Shown here: positions 38,155 through 49,368 of the stretch, one piece after another
How positions within the stretch are numbered: position 1 is the first letter of the stretch
Layout: every line of letters begins with the position of its first letter
Origin: Rutstroemia sp. NJR-2017a BVV2
Lineage: Eukaryota; Ascomycota; Leotiomycetes; Helotiales; Rutstroemiaceae
Assembly: GCA_002946415.1 (NCBI GenBank)
Contig: NJPS01000026.1
Span: 186,001 to 250,000, forward strand
Direction of reading: 5' to 3'
Length of the DNA stretch: 64,000 nt
Notes under the pieces: model-generated
What the model saw: only the letters and a program-made list of their open reading frames with translations
Told to the model about the DNA's origin: nothing
Database searches by the model: none
Made by a program: the position numbers and the translations under genes

Positions 38155-39051
38155 TCAACTAGAATCCAAATCCATATCCTCCTGCAAAACATAATATGGC
38201 AACTCCCTCAACACACTCGGATCATCATCCTCCCCCTCCCCATCCACCACCTCCTCACAACTCTCCGGCTCCTCCACCTCCAGAATCCTCGGCGGGGGAT
38301 CATCAAAAATAAGACTCATGCGATCCCCGACCTTCCTGCGCAATCTCCGCGCACTCGATCCCGCTTCATTAGCGGATAAGTGATCTGGCTGTATATCCTC
38401 ATCATCTGTATCACTGCCGATACTCTGCGCGAAATTGCGCTTTTGGACAGTAACCGAGCTTCTGCGTCTGCGACGCTTTTCCTCCCGTTGTTGGCGTACC
38501 CATTCTTCGTGGTCGTCTAGTGATTCTTGTTCATCGTTAAGGAATGGTTCTAGATCCCGCAGGTTACGAAGGACGTCGGGGTCTAATTCGTGTTGGACGG
38601 AATGGATTGAGGGGGCTCTTTCCGACTCGGCGTCTTCATACTGATGGGGACGGATGATCAGCTCTTCGTAGTCGCTGTCGTATTCTTCGAAGTCGCTTGA
38701 GGTGATTTCCTCTAGGGTAAAGTTGCCGTCCTCCACTATTTTAGGGATTGATCGTGGGGATGAAAGAGGTGACTGCGGGGCCCCAGAACTTAGGGAATGT
38801 GGTGGGCTTGGGCTGCGGGATAATTCAGAGGATGGAGAGGACGATCGAGGGGAAAGATTGTTGGGTCTTGTGTAGCTAAAGTGAGGCCCCGTGCCATTGG
38901 GTGTAATGCCATTCGTTTGCGACATTGGCCGAGAGAAGTTTATAAATGGTCGGCGCATTTTGAATGCGAACGACGAGGATGTCGGCGTCTCAGGTGGTGA
39001 TGAGGGAACGACGCTCGGGGCGAAATTATAATTGGGTGTAGTAGGCCGCAT
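38155..39051 (-). CDS. Uncharacterised SP-rich acidic protein
   Basis: Single-exon ORF of 298 residues that I do not recognise. The N-terminal third is Ser/Pro-rich with many Ser-Pro sites (SPRSSSPSSELSRSPSPP and SPLSSPRS), as in proline-directed kinase substrates. The middle is acidic with DSDYEE, a coiled-coil-like segment HEEWVRQQREEKRRRRRSS with a basic run that may be a nuclear signal, and an SDTDDED casein-kinase-2-type patch. Near the end GDRMSLIFDDPPPRILEVEE looks like a short conserved motif, followed by an acidic tail. No catalytic motif, signal peptide or membrane segment. A nuclear regulatory or scaffold role is only a guess. Confidence 0.7.
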   Translation of the reverse strand: MRPTTPNYNFAPSVVPSSPPETPTSSSFAFKMRRPFINFSRPMSQTNGITPNGTGPHFSYTRPNNLSPRSSSPSSELSRSPSPPHSLSSGAPQSPLSSPRSIPKIVEDGNFTLEEITSSDFEEYDSDYEELIIRPHQYEDAESERAPSIHSVQHELDPDVLRNLRDLEPFLNDEQESLDDHEEWVRQQREEKRRRRRSSVTVQKRNFAQSIGSDTDDEDIQPDHLSANEAGSSARRLRRKVGDRMSLIFDDPPPRILEVEEPESCEEVVDGEGEDDDPSVLRELPYYVLQEDMDLDSS

Positions 39052-41428
39052 ATTGAATGAGTGCTATACGGCAAGCAATTGGAAGATGTTGTATGTGTCC
39101 TGCACAAAGGAAGAGTCAAACGTTTTTCGACGTCAAGGTGACAACGTTTTTGGTAAATCTCTCCGAGAAGGAGAAGGGAGATATGGATGATTACAGGTCA
39201 TGATAATCTCTCAAAGAATGAACCAAGGGGGCAAAGGCGCCTTCGCAATCTGAAATCGAAGCCTTTCTCTTTCCAATTGCCGAATGGGGGAGGGTTTTGG
39301 TCTGGTCTGGTATCAAAGGTGTAAACGAGGGGATCTGAGAGGTCTCGAGAGGAGGTCCTAGGTGTGGTCTTTAGAGCAAGGGTCCAGGTCCAATGTAGAT
39401 CCGAGTAAATAAGGCGACCAATAATTGACGTAGAAATTATTTTATAGATGAAGTGGGAGTGGGCCGACCGGACTGGACCTTATTTGCAGAGATGAGGAAG
39501 GGAGCAAAGATGTTTCGAATGGGTGAAGCATACGAAGGAGTTTATAGAATTCCTTATAAGTACCCTCGACAATATCCAAGATATTGGAGGGGATTCCGAC
39601 GATATTAAGACGATCCGGGATCTTGGAAGGAATGATGCGGCAAGCCGAAAGGACGTTCTTATGCTGTCTTATGCTGTCTGTCTTATGCTGTATCCTGACT
39701 CCACCAAGGGCACGCAAACTGCCCCGCAGACCTGGAAAAAGTTTTTCTGGGATGTGCTTTTTGGCTGTGATGATCTAATTGGATTTTCTGGATTTCTGGA
39801 TTTTGGGATTTTCTGACTTTTCTGGATTTTCCGAATTTTCTTCCCGATCGTCGGGGCAGACGCAGGACAAGATAAACCTAAGGCGGCCGAATGGAAACGA
39901 AACGAATTGAATTGAATGCAAGTGGGTTGGGAGGCAATTCAAGAAGATAAGAAGGAAGGAAGTAAGTTATGCAACTCGGTGATATTCAATCAGCAAATAA
40001 TCAGCCTATAAGTATTGGGCAGGTAAGGTCAAGGTAGAACCTTGTTGTGTCGATGTAGGCGCATTCGGTCGTCAATTGTTCGTCAATCGCTCAATGCGTG
40101 CGAGGATTTGCGGATTTGAGTACTCGAGTGACAGATAGACAGAGAAAGAAGAGAGGACGGTGTTGGAAAAGCGGTCGATCAGTTCGATCACTCTGTTATG
40201 TTCGCTGATTGTTTACCTGGTTGTCTGGCTGTTATGTAGGCGCTGATAGGATAAGACTGTACTGTACTGTACGAATCACCTCGCAATGGCAATTTCGTGA
40301 TTTCCAATCTGATACTGTGTGTTATTTGATGCTTCGAAAGACGGAATGGTGACGTCGAATCGTCTAGAAAGGGACCTAGGCAGGCGGGCGAAAGGTGCAG
40401 CTTATGCAAACATGACTCTGCGACATGCAACGTCCATTGGCCATGAAAAGAGCGGCAGTCTGTGGCAGTGGCAGTGGCAGTGGCAGCAGGCAGAGAAAGT
40501 AGGCAGATATCGAGGCAGATAGGCAAACGCAAGTAAAGTAAACGTCAATCAGCAGGCAATACTCGGAATCCACCTTTGGGGGAAAATCATGGGATGCCGG
40601 ATAAGGATGGATATCGGATCTCTGGGCTGCAGTGGGCAGGGCGGGTTCGGTTCATGCGATGGGATGGGATGGACAACTGGATGGACAAACTGGCGGGAGA
40701 AGACGCAGGAATGAGAAGAAAAGGGCCGGATTTAGAGAGAGAAAGTGCTTTGTATGCAGCAAAGTTCAACAATGATGCATCCCCATTGCGGTGCAGCAGA
40801 GCAGAGGAGGACTTCGCAGCTTCATGATCCCATTCCACCCAATTGGCATGCGAGATTTAAATTGATGATGAAGAATGCGTTGTCACGAAGCTGATAATTT
40901 TCTCAAGATGGAAGAGGGAAAGGGAAGGAAAAAGAAACAAAGGAAGAAATCTGCTCCATTTCTCAAGATACCCGTGCTGGGAAAAATGAAGCCTTGTGAT
41001 TCGTGTGCTGGGAGGAGAAGAAAAGGCAAAGCGACGAAAGGTTCATGGGCCAGGACTCGCAGGAATAGCTTCGTCGCGAACCAAGCCTCACCGCCTCACC
41101 GCCTGAGGCTCCACTATCGTACATCCCACCCGAGCCACCGCACATCGTACATCATACAAGTACTGTCCTGTAAGTGAATCCACACTGGTGCCAAGGCGAA
41201 AGGAAAGGTCGAAAGGACTGGGCCTTACATAATCCGACATCGGGAAAACCAAACATACTCTGTATGCATGCCGGCCCGATAACTTTACGAATTCCTTTTT
41301 GGGGCCCTCGCGTTCGTTTATTGACTTCCCCTCCAGAGGCATGTTGACAAGCCGTCAGTCCCAGCAACCACCCAGCCACCAACCAGACACCTCCTACACA
41401 TGCCAATCCCTCTATCCCAGCAGCAAAA
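39052..41428. other. Intergenic, divergent promoters (SP-rich protein / spc34)
   Basis: 2.4 kb between divergent starts. It holds a TTTTCTGGA-type repeat around 39780-39842 and a GGCAGT run at 40464-40486. Several 60-100-codon frames are present but none has a motif or convincing splice sites. Confidence 0.5.
40464..40486. repeat. GGCAGT hexamer run
   Basis: Three full GGCAGT units plus a partial fourth. Simple repeat in the intergenic region. Confidence 0.85.
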
Positions 41429-42233
41429 ATGTCTCTCCTAGAACGTCATTTAGAGCAAATCACCCTCTCCGCCGAATCAATCGCCACATTACCGTTCGTC
41501 CCCTCCCCAAACCCAACCCCATTTCGCGCTGCACCCCACTAACCAACCCCCACCACACAGTTTCCCCCCTCCCAAAATCTTCACCAACGCCCTCCTCTCC
41601 AACCACGACATCACCTCCCTAATCCGGGACACCGAGCCGCACGAACGCGCGCTGTTCTCCGTGCCACCACCTCCCCCCGCTTCTCAACCGGACCCCGCAC
41701 CTTCGTCCTCCCGCCGACAAACCGTATTCGCCGTCTCCTCAGGCGAAGTCGTGACTGCGTCTGCGAACGGACGGGCCCCGCGGCGCAATACGGCTGTGGC
41801 GGCGGTGCTGGGCGCGGAGCTGCATTCGCAGGTGAGGAAGACGGAGACCGGGAGAGGGGAGGTGGATATTGAGGTGTTGTTGAGGGGAGCGGAGAAGTTG
41901 AATTCGGTGTATCCGGTGGAGGGGGTGCCGGAGAGAATTAGGATGTTGAGGAGAAAGTGGGAGGCGTTGAGGGGGAGTGTGAGGGTCAATGAGGAGAGGG
42001 TAGAGAGGATGACGAGGGAGTTGGAGAGGTTTAATAGGGGGGAGGAGGAGGAGGAGGAGGATATGGATGTGGGTGCGGAGGAGGAAGGGGAAGGAGAGGA
42101 AGAGATAATGATTACGGATGAGGATTTGAGGAGGGAGGAAGAAGAGATTAGAGCGTTGGAGAGGAAGAAGAGGGAGTTGGAGGAGAGGGTTAGTGGGATG
42201 GAAAGAGATTTGGGAGGATTGTTAAGGTCATGA
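41429..42233 (+). CDS. spc34: DASH/Dam1 complex subunit Spc34
   Basis: Kinetochore-microtubule coupling subunit, 245 residues; the DASH ring tethers fungal chromosomes to the spindle. Two exons, 41429-41493 and 41561-42233; the 67-base intron starts GTTCGT and joins CC|T to give LPFPPPKIFT. The start MSLLERHLEQITLSAESIA and the segment FPPPKIFTNALLSNHDIT followed by LIRDTEPHERALFSV are the hallmark Spc34 N-terminus. A Ser/Pro linker, then a long helical C-terminal half (residues about 125-245), acidic with a run of Glu and ending in a coiled coil (ALERKKRELEERVSGMERDL), fit the family. The first exon is only 22 codons and would be missed by an ORF scan, but without it the conserved start is lost. 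Confidence 0.92.
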
Positions 42234-43755
42234 GAAGCGGATTTCATAAAATGGGTAAAAAGGCGTTCGTTCTGTCATGCCTAGGCACAAGGTTGCATAC
42301 ATTTGATACCCAATCTAATTTATGTTTTGATGACGTGAATGTTAGATTCAACATTCTCCACAATCAGGCGTTGATGGCGGGTATTGAGAAGTGATTATCT
42401 CGCCCGACGAGGAGAAGATATTCTCTTGCAACTTTTACTTTCCTCTCACATGTGCATCAAGATAGAACAAGCAAACGCACAGAAACGGAGTAAAGGAAAT
42501 AGTAAGTCTTCAATTCGATTACCTTTCTGCTTCCCACCACTCCACCCATCCTATTCTATCCTTCCATGCTAATCTATCCTCGCATAGTCTTGCTTTTGCC
42601 TCTCCAACTCATTCAAAGAAAAGCCCTGCTTCCCCGACACACTCAATGAAAGGCGAGCGGCATTCCGAATGAAAGACCCGGCCGAACTAGTGCATGCGGA
42701 CCGGTCAGTCTGGGCCAAGATTCGACTACGAGCTTTCAATTGCCATAGCTTCATTAGATTCTCTCATATCTGCAAATTCTGCACCCAAAACTCGCTTATA
42801 CCTCGCCGGCGCCGCGCATATTACAAGTGTGTTTCTTGATTCGTCTGTGAATTATACGAACTGCGACTGCATCTCGCTGTCCGAAAATATGCGCGAACAG
42901 CGGGCATTCACAAGAAGCTCGGGAAGCTACGAGGGATTAAAGTCTCTGTTTTTTGGGCAAATATACGAGCGCTAAGCTACAACCCCATTTACACATACCT
43001 TACCATTAAACCCGTTCACGTCCCCTCTCCAGCAAACCATACTATCATCGGCATCACCTTTCAATTCACCATCAGCATATTCCTCTTCCTCTTCCTCACC
43101 AACAGACCTATATATCCTCCCTGCTTGTCCTTGGCATCAGATCCATCATATGGCATTACCATCTCAAGATTGGAAATCTAAAAACCTATCTCCAAATAAG
43201 AAATATCGGGTCAAGCCGTCCAATCATTCCACGCAAGTATCTCATCTAAACTCTTTTCGTCATCTTATATATGCCATGACATTTCCAGGTGATTTCACTT
43301 CAGATTGTTACGGAAATCGCGCACCCCGCGTTCCTGTAGATCTTCGAGTGAATCATGCTACGCCTCGCAAGAACGGCTGTGTCGATGTTGTATAACTTGT
43401 TGCTTTTGAATGTCTCTTCAGTGGCTTGGCTTTCGCTCTTTGCTATTTCTGTTCATTGCTGCTGTAGTTTCATTTCTTGTGGTATTGTTATTTATTCTGT
43501 CTGGGGTGCTGTTTTGGATCTTCTCTTGAATTCTTTTTCTTTGGGTTGATTCTGTTCTGTTTGAATCTCTGATTGAATCTGGATGTTGGATTCTCGCACT
43601 TCCTCGGATTGATCTCTCGCATTTCACTGGATTGATTTCTGCACAATATAGCCAGCTCGGATCAACACGGGTTCTAAATTCGAGTCTGGGGGACGAAGAA
43701 ATACAAAGGAGAGCAAGAAAAAAAAAGGAAGAAACACAGGAAGAAATCAGGAATT
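42234..43755. other. Intergenic, spc34 3' flank and upstream of proline-rich gene
   Basis: 1.5 kb with no gene I can support. Weak frames at 42694-42975 (plus) and 42569-42754 (minus) lack homology-like motifs. The last 300 bases are T-rich then purine-rich before the ATG at 43756. Confidence 0.45.
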
Positions 43756-45690
43756 ATGTTCTCACCACCTCCGCAGACATTTTCTTCTCTTGCTCGTCCT
43801 AAAGACCTACCACCACAGTCGACTGTCGCTTCTCCTCCTACTAATACTGAACAGACACTGTCGCTGCCGTCTTCTGCTAATTTCCTACAATCAGATTCCA
43901 TTTCACCTCCTAGCCATTCTCAACAGCTACAGCCATCACTTCCAACGGTCACTTCATCTATCCTAGCACCATCTCTGCCAATTGCTCCTTCTATCCCTCC
44001 ACCTCGACCTGTCTCCGCTTTTCCCCCTCTCCCACCAGCTATATATTCATCCACGCCCTCTCCTCCGCCAAAAATTGCACCTACTCTTCCGCCAACAACC
44101 AGTCCACTACAACCACCGAGAACCCATCACACTCCAGTCCCACCAAAACCCTCACCTATTCCTCTACCCAAGCCCATCTCCGCGCCTTCTCCTCCCCCAC
44201 CAAACAAACCCTCAAGACCATCCCCCAAAGCATCAACACCCCCTCCGCGACCCGCACCAATCTACTCCCTCTTCCCAACCCACTACTCATCTCACTACTC
44301 GCCAATCCCACCTTCTCCACCTCCAAACCGACCATTGCCACCACTGCCTCCACATGCTCGTCGTTCGTCTTCGGCAAAGCCAAAACTCCAGCCCGTCTAC
44401 GAGACCGCACCGCTGGACACTACTCCACCCGAAACAGAATTCGATCTTGAATGTCTCCTCCCACCACTTCGCCTTGCGCCGATAGCTGAGCCGAAAGCTA
44501 TTAACAAGCATCTCTCCTATGATCACCACTTCTCACCTAAGATACTAATTGGACATCCTCAAACACAAATTCATCGAACCGCCGCAGCTAGAACTGCACA
44601 TACAAACCAACCCCAAGCTAAACATCACCCGCATCAACCGCATCCACGTCAACGCTGTTCAAGATGCTGTACTGCTATTCCACTTCCTCTATCCCCTCCA
44701 CTCGCTCTCCCTACATCGAACGCTTCCATCCCAACAACCAATCCCTATATCACCATCACCGACTCCGCAGTTCTCGATTTCGATTTCCCGTTTTCTGGTT
44801 CTAAATCGGAGAAGGAAAACTGTGTTTCACATACTAAAACCACAGCTAAGAATGCCGAACAGAAAGGGAGCAGGGGAGAGATACTCTGTTTTGCTTGTAG
44901 AGCTGCGGAGAGGGAATTGGGGATGAGGATGGGGATTGCGGTACAGGAGGAAGGAGAGGTGGTGTGGAGAGGAAGGGGGAAGATGGGGATGGGAAGGGGA
45001 GAGCAGGGAGAAGGGGGAAGTGAATGGGAAGAGGAAAGTAGAGAGGAACGAGAGATGAAGATGAAACAAGAAACCAAACGCGAAAAGGAAACCCAGAAAC
45101 ATCCCCACAAACGAGAGCAGAATCTCCTGTTTCTGGGTATGTATGGGGTTGGCGGTGCCAGAAATGGTGGAGCAGAGATAGAGATGGAGAAGGGAAGGGA
45201 AAGGGAGAGCGAAGGGGAAAACGAAAGCGAACACGAAACCAAACGAGAAATTGAACACGAAAAAGAACAACAAAAGCACCCCCATCAACAGGACGAGAAC
45301 CTAGACTTTCTGGATATGTACCGGGCTGAGATTAAGGGGAAGCAGGACAACAGCGTACGAAACGATACACCCGAAATGAACACAGAATATGAGATCTCAG
45401 GCAGCGAGCCGCTTCATAGAGAAGAAAGCGGGAGTACTAGTGGCAGTGGCAGTGGCAGTGGTAGCGGTAGCGGTGGTCGTAGCGGCAGTGTTAGTAGTGA
45501 TATGCATAAAACCACCACCAAAAAATTCCCCAAGTTGGGAAAGATATTCAAAGCAGAGAAAGGAGACAAGGGAAGGAAGGAGAAGAAGGGTGAGGGTAGG
45601 GAAGGTATGGATGAGGGGAAAGATATGCTGCGGAGTTTGGGACTGGGATTGGGAGGGGGGTTGGCGGTGGGATTGGGGGGGTGGAATTAA
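43756..45690 (+). CDS. Proline-rich orphan protein with paired CxxC motifs and duplicated segment
   Basis: Uninterrupted 644-codon frame, too long to be chance; product not recognised. Residues 1-240 are extremely Pro/Ser/Thr-rich with PPLPP-type motifs (possible SH3/WW ligands). Residues 240-385 contain C301-x2-C304 (plus C305) and C378-x2-C381, a spacing that could make one zinc site. Residues 385-560 are Glu/Lys/Arg/Met-rich and charged, and carry two related copies of a segment: ETKREKETQKHPHKREQN (from 439) and, 59 residues later, QQKHPHQQDENLDFLDMY. A Ser-Gly run from a GGCAGT repeat (about 563-575), a Lys-rich patch (KKFPKLGKIFK) and a glycine/leucine-rich hydrophobic tail finish the protein. 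Part of another frame (44549-44926) is also open, so an unseen intron could alter the middle. Confidence 0.6.
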   Translation: MFSPPPQTFSSLARPKDLPPQSTVASPPTNTEQTLSLPSSANFLQSDSISPPSHSQQLQPSLPTVTSSILAPSLPIAPSIPPPRPVSAFPPLPPAIYSSTPSPPPKIAPTLPPTTSPLQPPRTHHTPVPPKPSPIPLPKPISAPSPPPPNKPSRPSPKASTPPPRPAPIYSLFPTHYSSHYSPIPPSPPPNRPLPPLPPHARRSSSAKPKLQPVYETAPLDTTPPETEFDLECLLPPLRLAPIAEPKAINKHLSYDHHFSPKILIGHPQTQIHRTAAARTAHTNQPQAKHHPHQPHPRQRCSRCCTAIPLPLSPPLALPTSNASIPTTNPYITITDSAVLDFDFPFSGSKSEKENCVSHTKTTAKNAEQKGSRGEILCFACRAAERELGMRMGIAVQEEGEVVWRGRGKMGMGRGEQGEGGSEWEEESREEREMKMKQETKREKETQKHPHKREQNLLFLGMYGVGGARNGGAEIEMEKGRERESEGENESEHETKREIEHEKEQQKHPHQQDENLDFLDMYRAEIKGKQDNSVRNDTPEMNTEYEISGSEPLHREESGSTSGSGSGSGSGSGGRSGSVSSDMHKTTTKKFPKLGKIFKAEKGDKGRKEKKGEGREGMDEGKDMLRSLGLGLGGGLAVGLGGWN

Positions 45691-45799
45691 GATTGCGGGG
45701 GTGAGGGGGTGGGGTGGAAGTTGGTGGGATTGGGGAGTGAGAGGAGTGAGGGGATTGGGGGGAGTGAGAGAGAAGAGGGGAAAGAGGGCCATATGTTTG

Positions 45800-45805
45800 A
45801 ATAAA
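45800..45805 (+). terminator. Possible polyadenylation signal
   Basis: AATAAA 110 bases after the stop of the proline-rich gene on the same strand. Motif and position only. Confidence 0.35.
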
Positions 45806-47330
45806 TAGCAGAGTTTTGGGAGAAGACTATCTATCACAGAATATATTATTTAATATTTGATTTGATGAACAAAAAGAATTTGACAGTCGGGTGAGATTAG
45901 GTGGGCAGTAGAGTAGAATATCTTATTAAGAAGATATATAGGAACTTCTTTACTGCACTCTAAGCCTAACAAATACAACGAACAAGGAACTAATATACCT
46001 AGATGAAATAATACTAAAGTGATCAAAAACAAAATAAGAAGATAAGAATACATATCTGGTAGTCCAGGCGCGGTGCGACTCAAATGTATTACCTTTATCA
46101 TCCTAGATGATGGATTTTCATTCAATGCAAATCCTCCTCAGTCGCAAGCATCCCATAATACGACAACAAGGTCCCTCCAACAGCAGCTACACAGTCCTCT
46201 CGATCCCCTGAAAGCTTCCCGCGAAGCCATGTAAACATACTTCACTACCCGCAAACCAAGCATCATATCTGCTTCACCACAACAGTTCCCCAACGCTCGT
46301 CCGAACGAGCATTCTGAAGTTGCAGACTTACAACTCTGGCTCAGGAACACAAATAAAATGAGGATCTGCTTAACTTCCTGCTTCTACACTAACCGTGAGA
46401 TGTGCAGACGAAGTGAATGAATGAGCTTTCATTCGTAGACCATGTAGCTCCTCTTACCATGTAGCTTCTCTTCTGATACGACGATGTCCTGGATATGGGC
46501 AGCGAGCAGCAAGTAAGGAAAGGCGTTATTTCATCTCTGTTTATTTTCTTACCATCCCAAGATCATTTCGAGCTTGAGTAACATACCGTAACGTCGCTTC
46601 GTTGAGAAAAGGGGGATGTACTACATGGCAAGTAAACCCGGACCGGCGAATCTTCCTGCAGTGTCTATCACGACGCGACGAATGCCTCCTTCTCTGAATA
46701 TATCCATCTCAACTTACATTCATCGAGAGTGTACCAAGTTGACGAGTAATTCCTCGCTCTCTGGACTGGACACGGTGTTTCGATTTCTCCGGAACGGTAT
46801 CTATCGTAGCATAGGTTGGTCCAGTCCATCCACAAGGGAGCATTATATGATACACTACTGATAGAAGCAGATGGAAGTCTAGACCTCGGACCAGAATCGC
46901 AGTCTGGGGAAAGAAGTGTACTCGGTACTTTGCAGTGTTCGTGAAATGAAATCCTACACCGCAAAGTTTGCCGACGGAGATAGAGAACCCCCATCGCTCG
47001 CTATCCCCAGCCCCGCCCCGCCGACGGACCGAGATCAAACTCCCTCGCACGATTCGATTCGATCGGTCAAAAAGAAAACCCCTGAGAAACATTCCCTTCT
47101 ATTTGGATTCGAGGACATTTCCATTTTGGGGCGGATGGTTGAATGGATGGATGGTTTTGTTTTGTTGGTTGTGCTATTCACCGACCGACGATTATTTACC
47201 CCACACAGTTTATTAATGTTGAACCCACAAGTCCAGCACGGATCAGTTTCGAATGATTGATTGATACGAAGATCGCGGTGAAGGGAGGGAGATGTGCCGA
47301 GGAGGGACCAGAGAGGAGGGTGAGATTGAG

Positions 47331-47402
47331 AGAGGAGCGAATGGGATTGGGAGAGGAGACAATGGGATTGGGAGAGGAGAGAATGGGATTGGGAGAAGAG
47401 AG
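47331..47402. repeat. 21-bp tandem repeat
   Basis: Three near-identical copies of AGAGGAGnnAATGGGATTGGG, each 21 bases, then a decayed fourth. Lies about 2 kb upstream of tps2. The minus strand reads CCCAATCCCATT, containing CCAAT. Confidence 0.9.
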
Positions 47403-48935
47403 AAATATGAATGGAAAGCAATGGAGATGGGAATGGTTTATCTGATCTGTAATTGTACTGTACCTTGGTGATTTGATCCCCCCTTTTTGGGAGACGGGAG
47501 TTGTAATATAGAATGTAGGATATGGAAAATAAATATAGAAGTAATGGATATGTAGCCATCCAGAACATGGGGAAGTATCGGTGAAGCTTTGAGGAGAAAC
47601 AAAAACCCACTGCCCATTATATCGGTACCATACATTCACCATAGTCTTCGAAGCTTCATTCTTTGGTGATACATTGGAACAGCCGCCCACCTCCTCCTCC
47701 TGAGACTTTGTGGGGATAGGCTCAATAGTTTGACACATGTAAATGTCAACGAATTCATCCATGTTGTGAAGGTCAGTCGTTTGCGATGCAATGCAATGCG
47801 GTGCGGTTGAAAATGATAAGGTCGAGTAACCTCAATATAGTATAGTACCATATCATGTATGCTGTACTGTGATGATGTTGATGCAGTGGATGCAGGGGTA
47901 AATGATGTTAATGATGTTAGGACGGACTTTGCGATTATGCTGCAGATTCCTGTGATGAATAAGTTGCAAGACCAGGGAAGTAGAGGAATACCCCGGCCAT
48001 CAACGGAGGGGAGTAGTATACTTCGTAGTGTGGTGTGGCTGTCAGAATCCGCTGGTCGCCGCCGGCCATATCACAAACGGCGGAACTGCTGCATGGCATG
48101 ATATGATGGGGCCTCGACCCGATGCCATAGAGGATCACCCGTCGCAAGTTTGAGACTTCTCGAACTTTGGGGATCTGGCGAAATGGCATCGAGAAATGGA
48201 TATGGATAATTGGATACTGCTGGCCGGTATACCCCCGTTTTGACCATGGAAATGCAGATGGATCCAGAACTCTATCTAGCTCGACCATTCCATCCACGGC
48301 CATCCACGGTTGCAACTCCGCCCACTCCGCTTGTTAGGCGAAAGGTAGAAGGGGAAGAGCGACGCAGCAGAACCATAGAAATGGCTGCTGTGGATGTTGG
48401 AGAGCCATTGTTAGTGTTAGTAAGCCGAGTTCTAATCGACATAGTTCGAATCGGCCCAACTTTCCCTCCATTAGATCTAGTACCGTACTTGTATATAGAT
48501 AGAACAGAGGAGATTCAAACAATTCCATGCTGTTCGAGCTTCTGCTTAAATCGTGCTTGCTTTAATAAACTTTCTTCCCACCTCCTCGTCTTCCACCGAA
48601 CTTGCGAATAACCTCACAGCTTCACCACCTCACCACCTCGTCGAAAATACGCGCGAAACGAACAAGCGAGAGAATCGACGATTACAAGCAGGAAAAGCGA
48701 ACAACTTACTCAGGAAACGGCCTTTATATTTCCCATTCTCTCTCACACGCAAATCCGATAGGACCTTTTGTTCCTCAGGTGGATCTCACTACCAATAAGG
48801 CGACAGAAAAATTATCAGAATTACGTCAGGTACGATAGAACTGCCCTGCAAACCCATTCGCTCGCGTTCCATCCAAACATCGCAATTCCTCAATCCCACC
48901 TTCTTTACCCTCTTTACCCTCTTTTTCTCGCTTTT

Positions 48936-49235
48936 CCCCTCCAAGTCCAGTCTGCCAGTCTGCCAGTCTCCCAGTTCTGTCTCCAATCTTCTTCCATGGG
49001 GCGGAACTATTAATACTCCCATTTCCCTAAATTTCCTCTTCTCTACCCTTCAACCGTTTGCTTTCTTCTCTATCCCATCCGACAGCACAGTTACAATTAT
49101 CACATCTCTGCGAAAGATAAGTCTGAGGGAGCTTGAACTTGGTCATATTTGTTCTCGCTTTCTTATTCTGCCTGCGCGGTTGTGGTTGATTTGATACCTT
49201 ACCCCTCCATCCTATTCAAGATACAGCCCACCCCT
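48936..49235 (+). promoter_or_regulatory. Cluster of STRE-type CCCCT sites upstream of tps2
   Basis: CCCCT occurs at 48936-48940, 49202-49206 and 49231-49235, within 435 bases before the tps2 start. In yeast the stress element CCCCT/AGGGG is bound by Msn2/Msn4 and drives trehalose genes including TPS2. The 5-base motif is frequent by chance in pyrimidine-rich DNA, so this is suggestive only. Confidence 0.35.
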
Positions 49236-49368
49236 CATCCTCCTTGTTCAGCTGCCCAAAAGCCTCATTTCTGGCGCGCAGACTCGGCCCTTTTGTTTTC
49301 TGCATCTATCAATATTCTTCCCACGAATATATTTGATTCTCTTCGCTCCCCATCGCTCACAGTTCACC

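Larger units (their letters stand above)
45691..49368. other. 3.7-kb intergenic region upstream of tps2
   Basis: No convincing gene. It contains the 3' flank of the proline-rich gene, a 21-base tandem repeat at 47331-47402, and the tps2 upstream region with several CCCCT sites. The last ~900 bases are pyrimidine-rich, as is usual for fungal promoters and leaders. Confidence 0.5.

Noticed and set aside
41684..42247. 187-codon antisense ORF over spc34
   Set aside because: A Ser/Leu-rich shadow of the Glu/Arg-rich Spc34 coding strand.
42569..42754. 61-codon minus-strand ORF with a protein-like end (GFSLNELERQKQDYARID)
   Set aside because: Looks mildly plausible, but I found no upstream exon with consistent splice sites and no known family; not enough to call a gene.
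44745..45288. Antisense ORFs of 153-165 codons inside the proline-rich gene
   Set aside because: They are mirror images of a purine-rich coding strand (Ser/Phe/Pro-rich products) and lack motifs.
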